NCBI GenBank assembly: GCA_032358165.1
Contig: JAALGY010000059.1
Location: forward strand, 124,001 to 188,000
Reading direction: 5' to 3'
Source: Diplosphaera chodatii
Taxonomy: Eukaryota; Chlorophyta; Trebouxiophyceae; Prasiolales; Stichococcaceae
Length of the DNA: 64,000 nucleotides
Shown piece by piece: positions 10,444-23,304 of this stretch. Position 1 is the stretch's first letter; every line of letters begins with the position of its first letter. The notes below the pieces were generated by a model. The model saw only the letters and a program-made list of their open reading frames with translations, was not told the origin of the DNA and searched no databases. The position numbers and the translations under genes were made by a program.

Positions 10444-13336
10444 TCACCTGCTTCCCTTGTTAGCCTTGGCTGCGTCCGCTTTCGCAGCTTTCACCTCGGC
10501 CCACACCTGCGGCCACAGCCGGGAGTCCATCAGACAACCGCGACGCCAGTGCTACCGCCAAGCGACAGGCTGAAGTGACCGTGGCAGGGCGTTCCTTCCC
10601 ATGGGCAGAAGCGCAGACCATGCCATACGCAGGAGCGGGAGGTCACAGCGTCACACCGTGTGTTTCCATGCTTCATAGGTCAACGCGCGTGAGTGGTGGC
10701 AACAATAATCAGAGTTGATGGTCTCCGCACCTTGCGGTACACCGCGTTTTTGGCGCCGTACGACATGGAGCTGAACTTGGACCACCAGGACTTCCAGTAC
10801 CCTGCCTCCTGCTTCTTGGCCGCCGCCTGCACAGGGCGCAGGTATGATGGTTCTTGTTACTGTTCACACATCATACCCGGTTGCAGGACCCCATAAACTC
10901 ATCTTCCCTGCCGTGCCTTCCGCTGCGCAGCTGCCTCTGAAGTTTCCTTATGTTTCTGCTTCGGACATGGAGCAAGCGCCTGGCTGCGCGCTCACTGCAG
11001 AGACAGATCCTTGCCCCTGTCTCCAGCTGGTGTGCCTCAGGGGTCTGCTGACAGCAAACGACCGCGGCGGTCTGCCACACGCCCCGCTGCTGTGCCGAGC
11101 GGCAGGATGTCACAGGCCCCAAAAGCTCAGCTCTGGCTGCCGCGTCAGCGGCCTGCCGCACATGACCGCCGCGCCAAAGGACAGAACACCATAGGCCCCA
11201 ACACTTAGGTTGCCGTGTCGGCGGCCTGCCGCGCACCTGCTTGGCCGCCAGGCGGGCCGCCGCGGCGTCGCGGCCGCGCCGCCGGTACGACTTGGCCACC
11301 GCCGCGCAGCTCAGGCCGCGCGGCTTGTCGGCGTAGTGCGGGTCGGGCTTGGCGGCCGGCAGCGGCGCCGCCTCCTGCAGAACCGAGAAACATACTTTCT
11401 TGACTTTCTTGTCTTTGTTGAAGGGTATTAGAGGTTATGCAAGGCAGCTCCACGAGACCAGGGGCCGCTGCATGTCAGGCACCGTGAAAAGCTGAAGGCA
11501 GCCTGCTGCTGGGCTTGATGGAGCCAGCAGGGGGCAGTGGCCCCGAGCGCTGGCGTCATCCTCGTGGAAGCTGGCACCACGTTCAGCAGGCGTTTGCGCA
11601 ACATGCGCCAGTCAGCTTGCAGTGGGGCCTGACGCAGCAGGCGCACCTGGCCGTCCGCGATCGGCGCCGTGCAGTCGATGCTGCGGTATTGCACGGCAAA
11701 CACGCCCCACCGGTCGGTGTCGTTCGCGATCTGCGCGGCGGCAAAACGGCCGTTCAGCAGCATCAAGCGCTTCAGGCACACGCACCCAGGCTGCAATTGG
11801 CACGTTGACCACTGCTGAGCCGGCTGCTTCAAGCTCGATGGCATCAGCGCTGGACGTGGATGCTGCCGCCAACAGCGTCCCATCACAGCACCAACACAGC
11901 AGCGGCCAAACCAACTGACATCCAATCGACACATCCAAGCCGACACATCCAACCCGACACATCGGACGCATGACCCCACCTTCTCCAGGGCCCACTGGCT
12001 CATGTCCAGGTGCGGGTAGTCGCCGCAGCACCAGCGCGCGTTTGACGCCGCGTTGTTGGGGTACACGCACGGGCACCTGCACCACGGCGACGCCACAATG
12101 GTTCTTCCTCTGGACCCGCAAAATCGATACTCAACGACTGATGCGGCTCAACAGCAACGCCCTCAGGCCCGCTCATGCGCAGGGCCCCATCTGCTGCGGC
12201 CACCAGCGCCCTGCGTATGCTCACGGCCGCATGCGGCTGTATGTGCTCAGGCTCATGCTCAGAAGGAGCAGGACGCTTGAACATGGGTCAGACACCAGCA
12301 CCGTTATCATGATGAAAAGTATCATGACAGCGGTGATCAGAGACTCACGTATCGGTGATTTTGACTTTGACGATCTTGTCGGTGCGGCACAGGCCGCGGC
12401 GGTCCAGCCCGTCCCACCGGCCGTCAACGGGAATGCTGGCGCTGCGGCAGCGCACTTCCAGGCACTCCCTGCAGCACAAATGGAAACTCACTGACCCGCC
12501 GTCGCTGCAATGCCACCATCTGCTGCCTAGTGCTTTGATTGTGAACCCGGTGCTGTTTTGTGGCGCATCCCGCACAGCCTGAGCTTTCAGGTCATCGGGT
12601 CGAGGGACAGATGGGAGGCAGCACTCTGGGCTCGCACCCGCAGCGGCCGTGGAGCTCCGAGTGGTCGGGCACCGCCACCGTGTCGTAGCCCTGCCGCAGC
12701 TCATCGCCCCACCTGCGCCGCGCACGGCACAGCGGGTCAGCTGAACTGGGGTGCCGACAGTGCAGGGTTGTGCCTCGCGTCGTTTGTTCCGTGTTCAATG
12801 TCTAGGTGCATCAGCACTGGAGAGCGTTGCTGCTGTTGCGTTGCCTGGTGCAGAGGCAGGGCGCTGCTGCTGATGGCATGAGCACGGCATCATCAGGTGT
12901 GGCTCAGAATGGAATCAAAGCGCTGCACAGGCCCTGCTGCGGGGCCAAGGCATGAGTCGCAACAAGTGGGCTCACCTGTCTGGGCAGATGAAGCCTGCGC
13001 AAATGACAGTGCAGACCTTCAGAATGACGCCGACAGCTCAGGATCTGACGACAGCACAGCGTGTCACACGGCAGGCGGCACCCTGCCACATGTGTCACCA
13101 AATGCCTCTGTGTGGTATTTCATGCGAGCAGACCTTTGATGCGTCAAGCGCAGCAAAGCAAAACCATCCGCTTGCTCACCGTAGCCGCAGGATCCGGTGT
13201 GCAGCGACCAGCGGTCGCGGCCGTAGAACGTGGACCGGGCGTTGATCCACGGCTGCTCGTCTGCCAGTGCAATTTGCAGGCATGAACCCAGCCAGAATGC
13301 CAGCAGTGTGACTAGAACCGCCGTTGGCCGCTGCAT
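10444..13336 (-). CDS. Expansin-like secreted protein (copy B)
   Basis: Nine exons (13336-13180, 12994-12976, 12712-12638, 12468-12349, 12076-11980, 11730-11647, 11374-11237, 10826-10731, 10506-10444) close in frame at 282 residues. A signal peptide (VLVTLLAFWLGSCLQIALA) precedes ARSTFYGRDRW and HTGSCGYG, the start of an expansin double-psi beta-barrel. CLEVRC, CPCVYPNNAASNARWCCGD, HLDMSQW and VFAVQYRSIDC follow. HLD replaces the HFD motif of plant expansins, keeping the aspartate. The C-terminal region is Ala/Lys-rich with GYWKSWW; no CBM63 domain is evident. The likely role is non-enzymatic wall loosening outside the cell. Exon 2 is only 19 nt. The start is the only ATG before the signal peptide. 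It is a tandem paralogue of the gene at 15618-18452. Confidence 0.82.
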
Positions 13337-15617
13337 GACGCCCGGATCTCGCACGTGCCCGGGTTGCTGCCTGCATATCAGGTGCACCAGAGTCAGGGAC
13401 CGGTGTACTTACAGCCACCGCAGTACTCCGGCAAGATGATGATCAAAGCTGCCGCTCTGGGGTCTGCGCGATCGCCGTGGCGGCATTCGGGTGCGGTCAT
13501 TTAGGGGCAGCCACGACCTTCGGTTGAGAGCTGCAGAGAACGGGCCTCGATCGCCGGGGTTGGGGCGCGGGTCGCCCGTATCTCGAGCATGCACACCATA
13601 TACAGCCCCAAGACTGACAACATCAAAGAGGCAGGTGTACCAGGCCGCATGCTGACGGCCTGACCTATCCGGTGCACGGCAAAGCACGAACGTGCCACCC
13701 GCAGCCAGCCGCCAACAGACCTACACTGAGCAACGCAACCACACCCACGCAATACAACGTCAGCCACAGCTCAAAACAGCCTGAACCCGACGCGGATGCG
13801 GTCATTTGGGGGCGATCAGCTGTACCGGGACGCGCGAGCTCATGCTGACGGCTGCACAGCCATCAGTGGCGTCGGAGGCCCCTGCTGTGCTTGCCAACAA
13901 GCTGCGACGACGTGCTCTGCAGAATCAGCTGCATCTGCATCCCCCAGCTGCATATGCCATGGTTTCGGCGCGGCATTAAGTGCAAGGCATAACGGGCGCG
14001 GTTGCTCACGGTGACCTGTGTGTTCACGCAAGATAGAGGTGCACCAGGCAACAACCGCGCCGCTTGTGCTGCTGCACCAGCCCGAAAAGCCTCGCTGAGA
14101 GTGAGCTGCGGCGATGGCAGCGACGTTCGACCCGCGTACCGTGTGTTGTCCCGTTTGGAGCCGCTCCAGAAGGCTGCAGACGCTGTCGGCAGCACCAATT
14201 GCGGCGAGCAACACCTTGTCAGGCAGCCGACTTGAGGGCACCGCGCGTAGTGTGTGACGCAAGCGAGCTGTGCACAGATCCGCAATAACAGGCGCAATGC
14301 TGCACCGCACCCGGCAAATAACGGGCGCGGTGCCAACAGGCTTGGCGACCACGTCACGCCAGCGGGGCAACAGTCTCCAATGTTGACGATTCAGTCAGTC
14401 CGCGAGTCCGTCATGCCGCAGGCTGTTGGGGTCGGCCTTATGTGTTCAGCCCTTTACTTACTACGGCCGAACAGCCGTGGCTGCAACAGGAGCAGTCAAA
14501 CACGGACACAAAAGGCAAGGCAGTGTAAACAGTGAGAAGATAGGGGCTGTTGTTCGTGGTCGAAGAACTGATGTATTACGTGCTAGCTGCTTACAATTGC
14601 CTGCAAAGGCACGACTGAGCTCAGCGGCGGCGCCGCAGCGTGATGCTGTTAAGCTGCTGGCAGGCGCCAAGGCTGGCGGCGCAAGGAGCTCAGAATCACG
14701 ACTGCAGCGCACGCCGCCGCAACACTAACGAAGAGCCAGACCCAAGTGCCGAGTCTGCCAGACACACGTCTCTTGATTAAGCGATCACCTAGACACACAA
14801 TTGGGGGTCACGAAACCACAGTTACTCATGTCACTGACGCTGGCGATGAAGTTGCCCCGCATCCCGAAATACTGCTTGTCTCAGAGCCAGGCACACCATT
14901 GCCCCAATCCCCGCGGGATGAATGAAAGGAGTCTGCTGCGCCACCACCCCCAGTCAACACATCGCCCCTTCATAGCTGCACTACATCCTCTGCTGCTGAT
15001 ACTGAAACACGCGGGCGCGGTTCCGCCTGCCGCTGTGGCCGAGCACATTGCTTGCGACGGCGCCCCAGGGGTGTGAAAACTTCCCCATTGCTGGCAGGGG
15101 CGCCGCTCGAGACGCAGCAAGGCGATGGGCAACAGGGGCTGCGACGAAACAGCAGCCCGGCAAACCACGCTCTGGCCAACTGCTGCTACTGCTATGGTGT
15201 CTGGTACCCGACAAGCCTTGCTGCCGACACGCGAAAGCAACTGGTGAACAGTCGCAGTGGTGCAGCCATCCCCGCATCACCCCAAAACAGTGGTTGCTAT
15301 GTCCCCAAAAATACCCAGTGTGAACCCCCCGCCGGCCAAGTTGATAAACTGGGGATGTCCTGCCGCTGCGCAGCTGGCCGCTGGGCGCAGGGGCGGAAAT
15401 AATAAGTGGTCTCCAATAGCTCTAGTACAGGGCCCGGCCGCTGGCTGGGTGTTGCCGCTGTTGGGGCCGCCCCGCTGCAACTGTGACTGCTCAGCTGGAC
15501 GCCGGGGCAGGCACTGCGTAGGGACCGGCCCCCGGCAGATATGGGCGCTGCTGCCGCTGCCGCCGCCGCTGCCGACGAAGCTGCCGCATTGTGCCGCTGC
15601 AGATGGAAGTGAGCAGC
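13337..15617. other. Intergenic between tandem expansins
   Basis: About 2.3 kb upstream of expansin copy B and downstream of copy A. No exon with both splice support and a recognisable motif was found on either strand. The 13-mer TAACGGGCGCGGT occurs twice (13990-14002 and 14319-14331). The segment nearest copy B presumably contains its promoter. Confidence 0.4.
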
Positions 15618-18452
15618 CTATGTGGAGGGCTTGCCGGCGGCGTTCAGCTCCAGCTTGCCCTGGGTGATCATGGTCCAGATCTTCATGTACAGCGTCTTCT
15701 TCTTGCCCTCGTCGTACTTGGGGAAGACCTCGCGCCACCAGATCGACCTGCAGCCCATGATACAGGGCACGCGTCAGCGGCCTGAGGCGACAACAGTGTT
15801 ACCAGCAGATGTAGAATATGATGTGCCACACCGCCATGACCATGTCGAGCTGCTACACGCGCAGATAGACCCATGCGGCGCTGTGTCCCTCACACAACGC
15901 ATGCTGCCGATGTCACACTGGATGTGCGCACTGCACGGGCGACTGGCCTGCTACAGGGTCGGTGGGAAGCGCACCAGTAGCCGGGGGACGAGCCGCTGAC
16001 GGGCAGGCCGCTGGAGTCGGTGGAGCCCTCCTTGCGGTACTGCTGCTGGCGCTTGGCCCACCAGGCCACCTGCGGCAGCGCGGGCAGGGCGTCAGCGCAG
16101 GGGCAGCCTGGGATGCTGACAACAGCAGCCTGGGCAGCAAACAGGGGACAGCGGCGGCGGCTGCGAGGCACTGCACGAGGCAGTGGCAGTGGTGGGGAAA
16201 TTGATGAAGTATCCCAAAGTACGCACCGCCATCTTCTTCTTGCGGGGGTCCTTCTTCTGGGTAATGGCGTTGATGCTGAACTGCGGCGACGGGACGGGCG
16301 TCGGCGACACCGCGCGCTGCGGCAGAGAGTGGCAGGTGGTGAGCAGGGGACACAGCACCAGAGGCACGTTGCTGCACGAGCTTCAGCTTGATCAGTGGCT
16401 GAGGTGCGGCGGGGGTTCAGGCGCGGCTGCAGGGTCGCACCTGAGCTGTGGTGGACTCTGTGGTCAGCTCCTTGCGGGAGACCTGCGCCTTCCTGGCCGC
16501 CGGCTGCGAGCCGTCTGCGCGCAGCACCGCGGCAGCAGTCAGCAACCCCTCATCACTGTGCAGTGCCAAGTGCGCAGGCGCAGGCGCCAGACCGGCGGGC
16601 AGGGCGGCTGCAGCGTCTACATGCATGCTGGCCTGCAGGATGCGACATGCTGACTGTAAGCAGGCTCCAAAGGGTGTTCAGGACAAGCCGTCACCTGAGC
16701 CCTCTGCCAGCGCGCCGCAGTCGGTGTTGCCCTTCATGTCGGCGTGGGGGTCCTTGGCGGCCTGGACGGCCAGCGGCGGCGTGGGCGCCGGCTGCAGCGC
16801 AGGCGGCAGCGGAGGTCAGACGTCAGAAGTGGGCGGTGTCAGAAACAGATGTATGGTGCCGCCGCTTGTTGCAGAAGAACTACACCCCCTGTCACGGCGT
16901 GCCAGCAGCGCGGGCTGCAGCTGCTCACAGCAAGGCACCGTGCGGTGAGGCAGGATGACTGCTGTGGCGAGTTGGTGTCGTTCCCACCACAGCATATGCT
17001 CCTGATTCCAGACAGCAAAATGTCTCATGTCAGGCATCAAGTGTCCACAAGCAGTGCGCACGTTGGCGATGGTGGCCTTGCAGTCGGTGGTGCGGTAGGA
17101 GATGCCGAACACGCCCTTCCCGATGTCCGTCACCAGCTTCTCCAGCACCCACTGGGACAGGTCCAGGTGGGGCATGTCGCCGCAGCACCAGCGCGCGTTG
17201 GAGACAGCGTTGTCGGGGTAGTTGCACGGGCAGCTGCGGGGGAAACAGAAAACATTCAGTGCACGGTCAGCTGCCTGGCGGGAGCGGCGGTGGGTGGATG
17301 TTGTGCTGCCGCAGCTGCTGATGGCATGGCAGGTGCCGGGCAAGCATGGGCGGCTGTGACATGTGAGCACCAAAGGCGCAAGACAGCACAGCAGGCGACC
17401 AGCGCTCGGCGTGTCCACAGCAGCTGCTGGCGGGCACAAGGGGTGCGTTGGGCAGCCGGCTGGGGGTGTGAAAGGGAAATCCGATACAATCTGTGGAAGT
17501 GCCACTCACGTGTCGATGATCTTGACCTTGACGGACCAGTCCAGGTCCTTGCACAGGCCGGAGCGGTCCAGGGGCGGGTTGCCGGGGCCGCCCGACAGGT
17601 CCGGCTCGTTGCGGCACTTCACCTCCAGGCACTCGCTGCAGGATGGGGGCAGAGCGTGGCGTCAGGCGCTGCCGGGTGGGCCATCCAGCACGATGCACGC
17701 ATGCACGATGAATGTTGGCGCAACATACAGCTTGGCTTTTGATGCCAGTATGTCATGCAGCCGCCTGGGTTTGCAAGTTACTAGCCCGTGGCTGTCCTGC
17801 TGGGCACACTTTGGAAGAGCATGGGGAGTGGCAGCACAGGCGCACCCGCAGTGGCCATACAGGTCGGACTTGTCGGAGACGGCGGTCACATCGTAGCCCT
17901 CAGCGAGCTCGTCGGACCACCTGCAGCAGGACAGCACCGCTGCTGAGCGGCTAGCTGGACGGGCCGCGTGGCTGGCAAGGATACAAGGGGGGGCACAAGC
18001 TGGCCGGCAGTTGGGCCGGTACACGAACCCACATGAGTCAGGGGCCGCAGCCACCAGCACCATGCATGTCATCTTATGGCGTAGGGCAACGGCAGAAGCA
18101 AGGGCGTGACGCCAAGACGTGCCTGTTGGGGCAGACGAAGCCGTATTCGCAGGAGCCGGTGTGCAGCGGCCATGCGTCGCGGCCATACTGCAGCGCAGGA
18201 TCATAGTACAGGGCGTCAGTACCCCGCGCGTACGAGGCGGCATATGAGCTGCATGCCGCATGCAAGCAAGGTGTATGCACTATGGAGTGCTAGACAAGCC
18301 GTTAGGGCCAGCCGTTTCGCAGGGAAAGGGGGAAGTTGGCGCACATAGGTGGCGCGGGCGGTGACCCAGCTGCCGAGGCCGAAGGCGGCGGCGGGGGAGG
18401 CGGCGGCCAGCAGGCAGGCTGCGGCCAGGGCGGCGCACATGACGCGCTGCAT
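15618..18452 (-). CDS. Expansin-like secreted protein (copy A)
   Basis: Ten exons (18452-18345, 18187-18123, 17920-17846, 17635-17510, 17233-17062, 16791-16695, 16514-16441, 16316-16227, 16069-15975, 15747-15618) close in frame at 343 residues. A signal peptide (MQRVMCAALAAACLLAAA) leads into ARATYYGRDAW, HTGSCEYG, ELAEGYDVTAVSD, CGECLEVKC, CPCNYPDNAVSNARWCCGD, HLDLSQWVLEK and VFGISYRTTDC, in the order of an expansin DPBB domain. A long Pro/Ala/Lys-rich linker follows. The C-terminus (PGYWSIWWREVFPKYDEGKK) aligns with GYWKSWW of copy B. No typical CBM63 domain is seen. Intron 2 uses a GC donor (AACAG|GCACGT). The protein is likely extracellular and acts on cell wall polysaccharide. Intron positions differ from copy B although exons align. 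Confidence 0.85.
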
Positions 18453-20372
18453 GGCGGCGGCGCGGCGGGGGATAGTGCGGGCTGAAAAGGGGGCTCTGGG
18501 TGTCGGTCGGACTGGGTGCGGACGTCTGTGTCGACCACTGATGCCGGTTCCTGCGGGCATTAACGGGCAAAGGGGTCAGGGTTGCGATGCACAACGCACG
18601 CAAACGCTAGCAAACGTCTAAGGAGGGGTCTGAGCGGCGCCGGCGCGTCAAGGCGCGGCGCAGGGCGTCGCAGGGCCACAATTGCTTCGACGGGCGGTCA
18701 GCCACGCCGCAGGGCCAAAATATCCGCGCCGCCGGGCGGATCGGCGGCGTGTAGGGACACGGCAACGCGTTGCAGCCGCCACGCACTGTATGTACGGCTA
18801 GCTGGGCGCCGGGCAGCGGCTGCGCCGCAGCACCAGAGCAGAGGGGAACCAACACAACAACCGTACCCATGCAACGGCTGCACCGGGGCTCGCGGGGGGG
18901 ATCGCAATCACAAACGCTGAACAGAAACTCGAAAGGCAGTATACTAGCAAGCTGCGCTGTCTGCAGCCGGTGTCTGCTGGCGTCGTGCCAGAGCGGCAAT
19001 GCTCCCTGCTCAACTGGTCGTCTGCACTAGGTCTGTAGTGCAGACGCGGCGCGCTGCAGCGTTGCAGCCTGGGCAGAGTGCTGGCATTCACCTAAGTTTG
19101 CCACTATCAGCGTGATAGCGGGGCCGCATGCACAGCAGTCGCCGGCGGCGGCGCCTGCACCTGGCTTGTTGTCATCAGCAACACAATGTGGAGTTCAGCC
19201 CACCTTCAGGCGCGACGGGGCTCGCTGCTCCGTGTGAACAGCCGCTGCTGACGTGCGGGGATGGAAACTGACTTGACTTGGGCGCCGGGCGTGGTGAGCG
19301 AGGAACGCAGAAGTGAAGATGTTGACGCACGGCCCTGTGGTCGTCAACAGGGTCACGTGCGGTCGAACCCCTGGTCGGTCTGAGGGGCAGAAACAACTGC
19401 ACCAACAACGGGGTCCTGCTGACCTGTCAAAGAATCTGCGCACTTTGTCAGGCGCGGCTGCCGCAGCACCTGCGTGCTGGAGACCAGTTGACGACAGGGC
19501 TGGTGGCTGTGAGCGGGCGAAGACGTCCACCCCTGAGCCAGAGGGTATTCACCTCTGCTGCGCTTGTCAGCATTATCAACTCCTGGTGATGCATGCTGTG
19601 TCAGCCTCCCATGCTCTCACGACGTATGACTACAAACGGTACGACTGTCACTAGCGCGAAGAGGGCTATGTGTAGCACCATGACCTTGGGGCCGTAGTGT
19701 AACCTAGTTACCACACTCTGCACGGATTTGATAACAGCACCCTGCTGCATGTCTGGCGCACACAGCATTACACACTTGTGTAATCAATGCAGGGACAATT
19801 GCAGTGCACCGGGCGGCGACTCAGTCTCAAATTTGGACAGACCTCATGCGCTACGCCGAACTAGACGTTAATGATCGAAACCAGGGCAACAGAAGACGCC
19901 ACACTTGCAAAGGGTTCAAAAATTGGTGCAGCTGCACTTCTGTCAAGTGCGCTTACCCCTACTGTCGGGCCTTACCACTACGCTACCAGCTGCTGTTGCT
20001 AAGGTTTGCCTACCCGTCCAGAGCCGCAGCCGCCAACAATTGGCGCCCGCTAAACAAGCAGCACAGTGCTGCAGTCCCCACGGTTTCACTTTGGAAGGCG
20101 TGTTCCCGCCGCAGCAGCGGCCGCTAACTATGTATTGGCAGCCAGCCGTCCCCTATTGTTCAAACTTGTGTTCGTCCCATGCTGCCACCTCAAACATCCT
20201 CCCACCAGACCCTCCGCAGCCGTGCAGTTGCTGCTGCCAGCACAGCACACCAGCCACAGCCACAGCTCAGCAGCCGCCGTCAGCCGCCGCTGCCGTCCGG
20301 TCAGACTCACTGCCGCAGCTGCATGCTGCTGTTGGACACATGATCCTGCACCCTGCTGCCGCACGCCCCGCC
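18453..20372. other. Intergenic
   Basis: About 1.9 kb upstream of expansin copy A and downstream of the ShKT esterase. It presumably includes the copy A promoter and the esterase 3' UTR. TTACA near 19768 reads TGTAA on the minus strand about 600 nt after the esterase stop. No gene was supported here. Confidence 0.4.
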
Positions 20373-21727
20373 TCAGTAGGTTCCGATCCTGGGCGCCGGT
20401 GCGTTGCGGAAGCTCGGTTGCACGGTCCAGTGGCACATGTAGTCGATCTCCTGGCTCTTGTCCAGGGAGTGGTGGCTGGAGAAGAGCCGGTAGATGATGG
20501 GCCAGCGCGGCGCCTTCTGCCTGAAGATCGCGATGTTCCTCGCTGTGCGCGTCTGGGTGTAGAGGGGGTCCTTCTGGCCCTGGAGCCACAGGATGGGGAA
20601 GGTGGGGCGGCCGCCCATCTGCTCGGCCAGCGCGGCCGCGTGCATGATGATCGCGCCGTTTGCGTTGAGCACGTAGCTGCGGCTGGCGATGGCCACCCCG
20701 GTGTACCCGGCGCGGGAGTTGCCGCCGACCACCACGCGCTTCCGGTCGACGCGTGCGCCCGAGTGCTTCAGGAACCAGGTGTAGCAGGCCTCAATATGAT
20801 ACCAGTCGTGGGTGTAGGAGTGCTTGGCGGTGCGCGGGTTGGCCCAGTCCGCCTTGTCCCGGCTGTCGGGGGCGACGAGGATGAGCTGCAGCGCACAACA
20901 CCTTGCCGACAGACACAGCTCGACCGAAGGCGTTTGGCTGCTGTCGGGTGCATCTGCCGGCGGGCCCAGCCGTGGGGGGACAGCGTGCCGGCTGGCTGCC
21001 CGGGGCGCGTGGCGCCGCTCACCTGCCACTTGTCGGCAAACTCCTTGAAGGGCAGCGACTGGATCATCCAGTTGCCGTTGACGCCCGCGCCGTGCAGCAC
21101 GATCATCACCGGCAGCACCTTGGTCCTCCACGTCTTGGGCATGTAGTAGAAGCCGGTGCGGTCGGGGAAGCCCTTGTAGCCGACGGGGATGCCGCACAGG
21201 CGGCCGCCGTCGCCGTCGGGGCGGCAGGGGATGCTGGTGCGCGGGATGCTGGAGTCCCGCTTCAGCTGCAGTTGCGAAGAGACAGTTCCCGGCTTGGGCC
21301 CTGGCTTGGGCGCGGGCTTGGGAGCAGGCTTCGGCTTCGAGGTGGGCTTCGGCTTGGGGGTGGGGGCCTTGCACCGGCCGCACGTCTTGCTGCAGAAGCC
21401 CTTCATGAAGGAGGCGCTGCACTTGCCGAACGCCTTCTGCTGCGCGCAGCTGTAGCGCCCCGGCACCTTCTTGTCCACGCACGCCGGGGGCTTGGCGGGT
21501 CCGGGCGCCTTGCACCGCCCGCACGTGCGGCTGCAGAAACCCTTCATGAAGGACGCGCTGCACTTGCCCCACGCCTTCTGCTGCGCGCAGCTGTACTTGC
21601 CCGGCACCTTCTTGTCCACGCACGCCGTCGCCGCCGAGGCACTGGAGCCCAGCACGCCCAGGAACAGCGCCGACGCCAGCGCCAGCAGCGGCAGCAGCGC
21701 CCGCCCCGCGGCCGCCGACCGACCCAT
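20373..21727 (-). CDS. Secreted esterase/hydrolase with two ShKT domains
   Basis: Two exons (21727-21023, 20885-20373) give 405 residues. A signal peptide covers about residues 1-33. Two near-identical cysteine-rich modules follow (about 36-72 and 83-119; pattern ACVDKKVPGKYSCAQQ then CSRTCGRC), matching the ShKT fold, a disulfide module found in many extracellular algal and animal enzymes. A Pro/Lys linker (PKPKPTSKPKPAPKP) connects to an alpha/beta hydrolase of the PHB-depolymerase/feruloyl-esterase type: LHGAGVNGNW (oxyanion loop), GGNSRAG with nucleophile Ser near 292, GQKDPLY with Asp near 341, and SSHHSLD with His near 373-374. It probably removes ester groups from extracellular polymer; the substrate is unknown. 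ShKT here is a structural domain, not evidence of toxicity. It is paralogous to the gene at 23305-25340. Confidence 0.85.
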
Positions 21728-23304
21728 AGCTGGACCTGTTGCGCCGGCTTCTCTGCGCTGGTCCGAGGTCAGGCCGCTGCGCGACAGCTGCGTGTGCGGT
21801 GTGGCTGTGGGCGGGGTAGCGGGCAATGCAGGCCCGACAGGGCACATGTCCAAGGGTCCCTTTGGCACACAATGCCACGCTGGCAAATTACTGATCTGAG
21901 CGCAGATTGAAGCGTGTGCTGCACCTTACGAATACAAGTGCCACCTGCTCGTTACCACGATTTCCAGCATGGCAACAAGGTCGCGACATTGCCGATGCTC
22001 GTATCACAAGTTGTCTCCAGCACCGACTGCAGTCCACATTGTAGTGCCTGTGTCAACGCTTCGCGGGTGCAGCGCCAGCTGCGGTGCCCTGGCAGGACGT
22101 TCCGGGCCGAGACAACAGTTTGCAACAGTGCTGAGGCATGTTACACGCGAGTTACATGTGATGGCGTGTCGGTGTCCGCGACCTTTGTCCTGGGATGGGC
22201 AGATGCAGGTGCAGCTGGGCGTTGCTGAGCGGCAGTTGGCGAGACGGGCGCAGATGTTGTACTCAGACCATGTGATTTGCGATGCACGGCGCAACAGAGT
22301 GCGGCTGTAGTGTTCAAGTTACCTCAGTCCACGATCAGCTGCATCAAGAGTCAGGCGCGCGCGGTGCCAACAAACCCAGCACTGGTCCGCTACCAACCAA
22401 GCAGCAATAGTGCGAAACGGGAGCTGCGGATCTGCTGAGCGACGGGCTGCACACTGCTACCTGCTTGCAGATGCCGCTTGTGCGCCGGCGCTCATCAACT
22501 GATGAGCTGCCGGTGCACAAGCTTGCTGGCTGTACACCAATGAATGTGAATACGCAGTCCGATGCTGCCTACCACCAATGAATGCGACGGCCCGATGCTG
22601 CCTACCACACATGACATCTCCACCAATGGGGTGGCAAGGTGCTGCACACAAGGATAACCCCAGCTCGCTGTGACTGGGTGCGGCTGCTGCTGCTGCGGCT
22701 GCGCTGCAGCGGCTGAACGGATGAAACGCGTGTCGCCGCCTGCCTACTAATGCGCCCAATCGGGCTGTGTCCTCGCAGCGGCAACTGCCTCCGCCAGAGC
22801 GCATGACATGAGCGCAAATGCAGGCTCATGGCCACACCCGGGTGGCGGCTGCTGCTGCCGCTCGTTTTCTCTTCTAGCTGCGTTTGGCTGCTGCACTTGC
22901 GCTGCGGCCGCCCCTGCACTATCGCTACGCTGTGGTGTTGCCGATGGCAGGACCACCGGCCGCGCGCCAGCTCAGCCAGACAGCAGGGTTTCAGGGTTTA
23001 GCCCCGTTGCCGCTCTGCGGGCGACACCGCCAGGCGCCGGCGGTAGCTGCCCAGCGGCGGCGCTGGCGTCCTGCACCACCCACAAAGTACAGGAGCTCGT
23101 TGAATATACATCTCTGCGTGCGCGCCAGCCTGCTGCGGCGGTGGATCTGCTATGGGCGGCGTGCTGCTGCTTCGCCTGCGCTGACGACCATGCAACAGGA
23201 GGCGGTGGCAGTGGTGCTATATCGTCAGGTACACGGGGGGCTGTCGGCACGAGCGTTCAGCAGGCTGCAGGGGCAGGAACCTAGATGGACCCTAAACCTG
23301 CGAC
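21728..23304. other. Intergenic
   Basis: About 1.6 kb between two paralogous minus-strand esterase genes. It should hold the promoter of the ShKT esterase. Open frames on both strands are short and motif-free. If the second esterase is spliced past its apparent stop at 23305, its last exon would lie here, just below 23270. Confidence 0.35.

Noticed and set aside
20824..21910. Long plus-strand open frames opposite the ShKT esterase
   Set aside because: They are antisense shadows of a GC-rich exon; the minus strand carries signal peptide, ShKT and hydrolase motifs.
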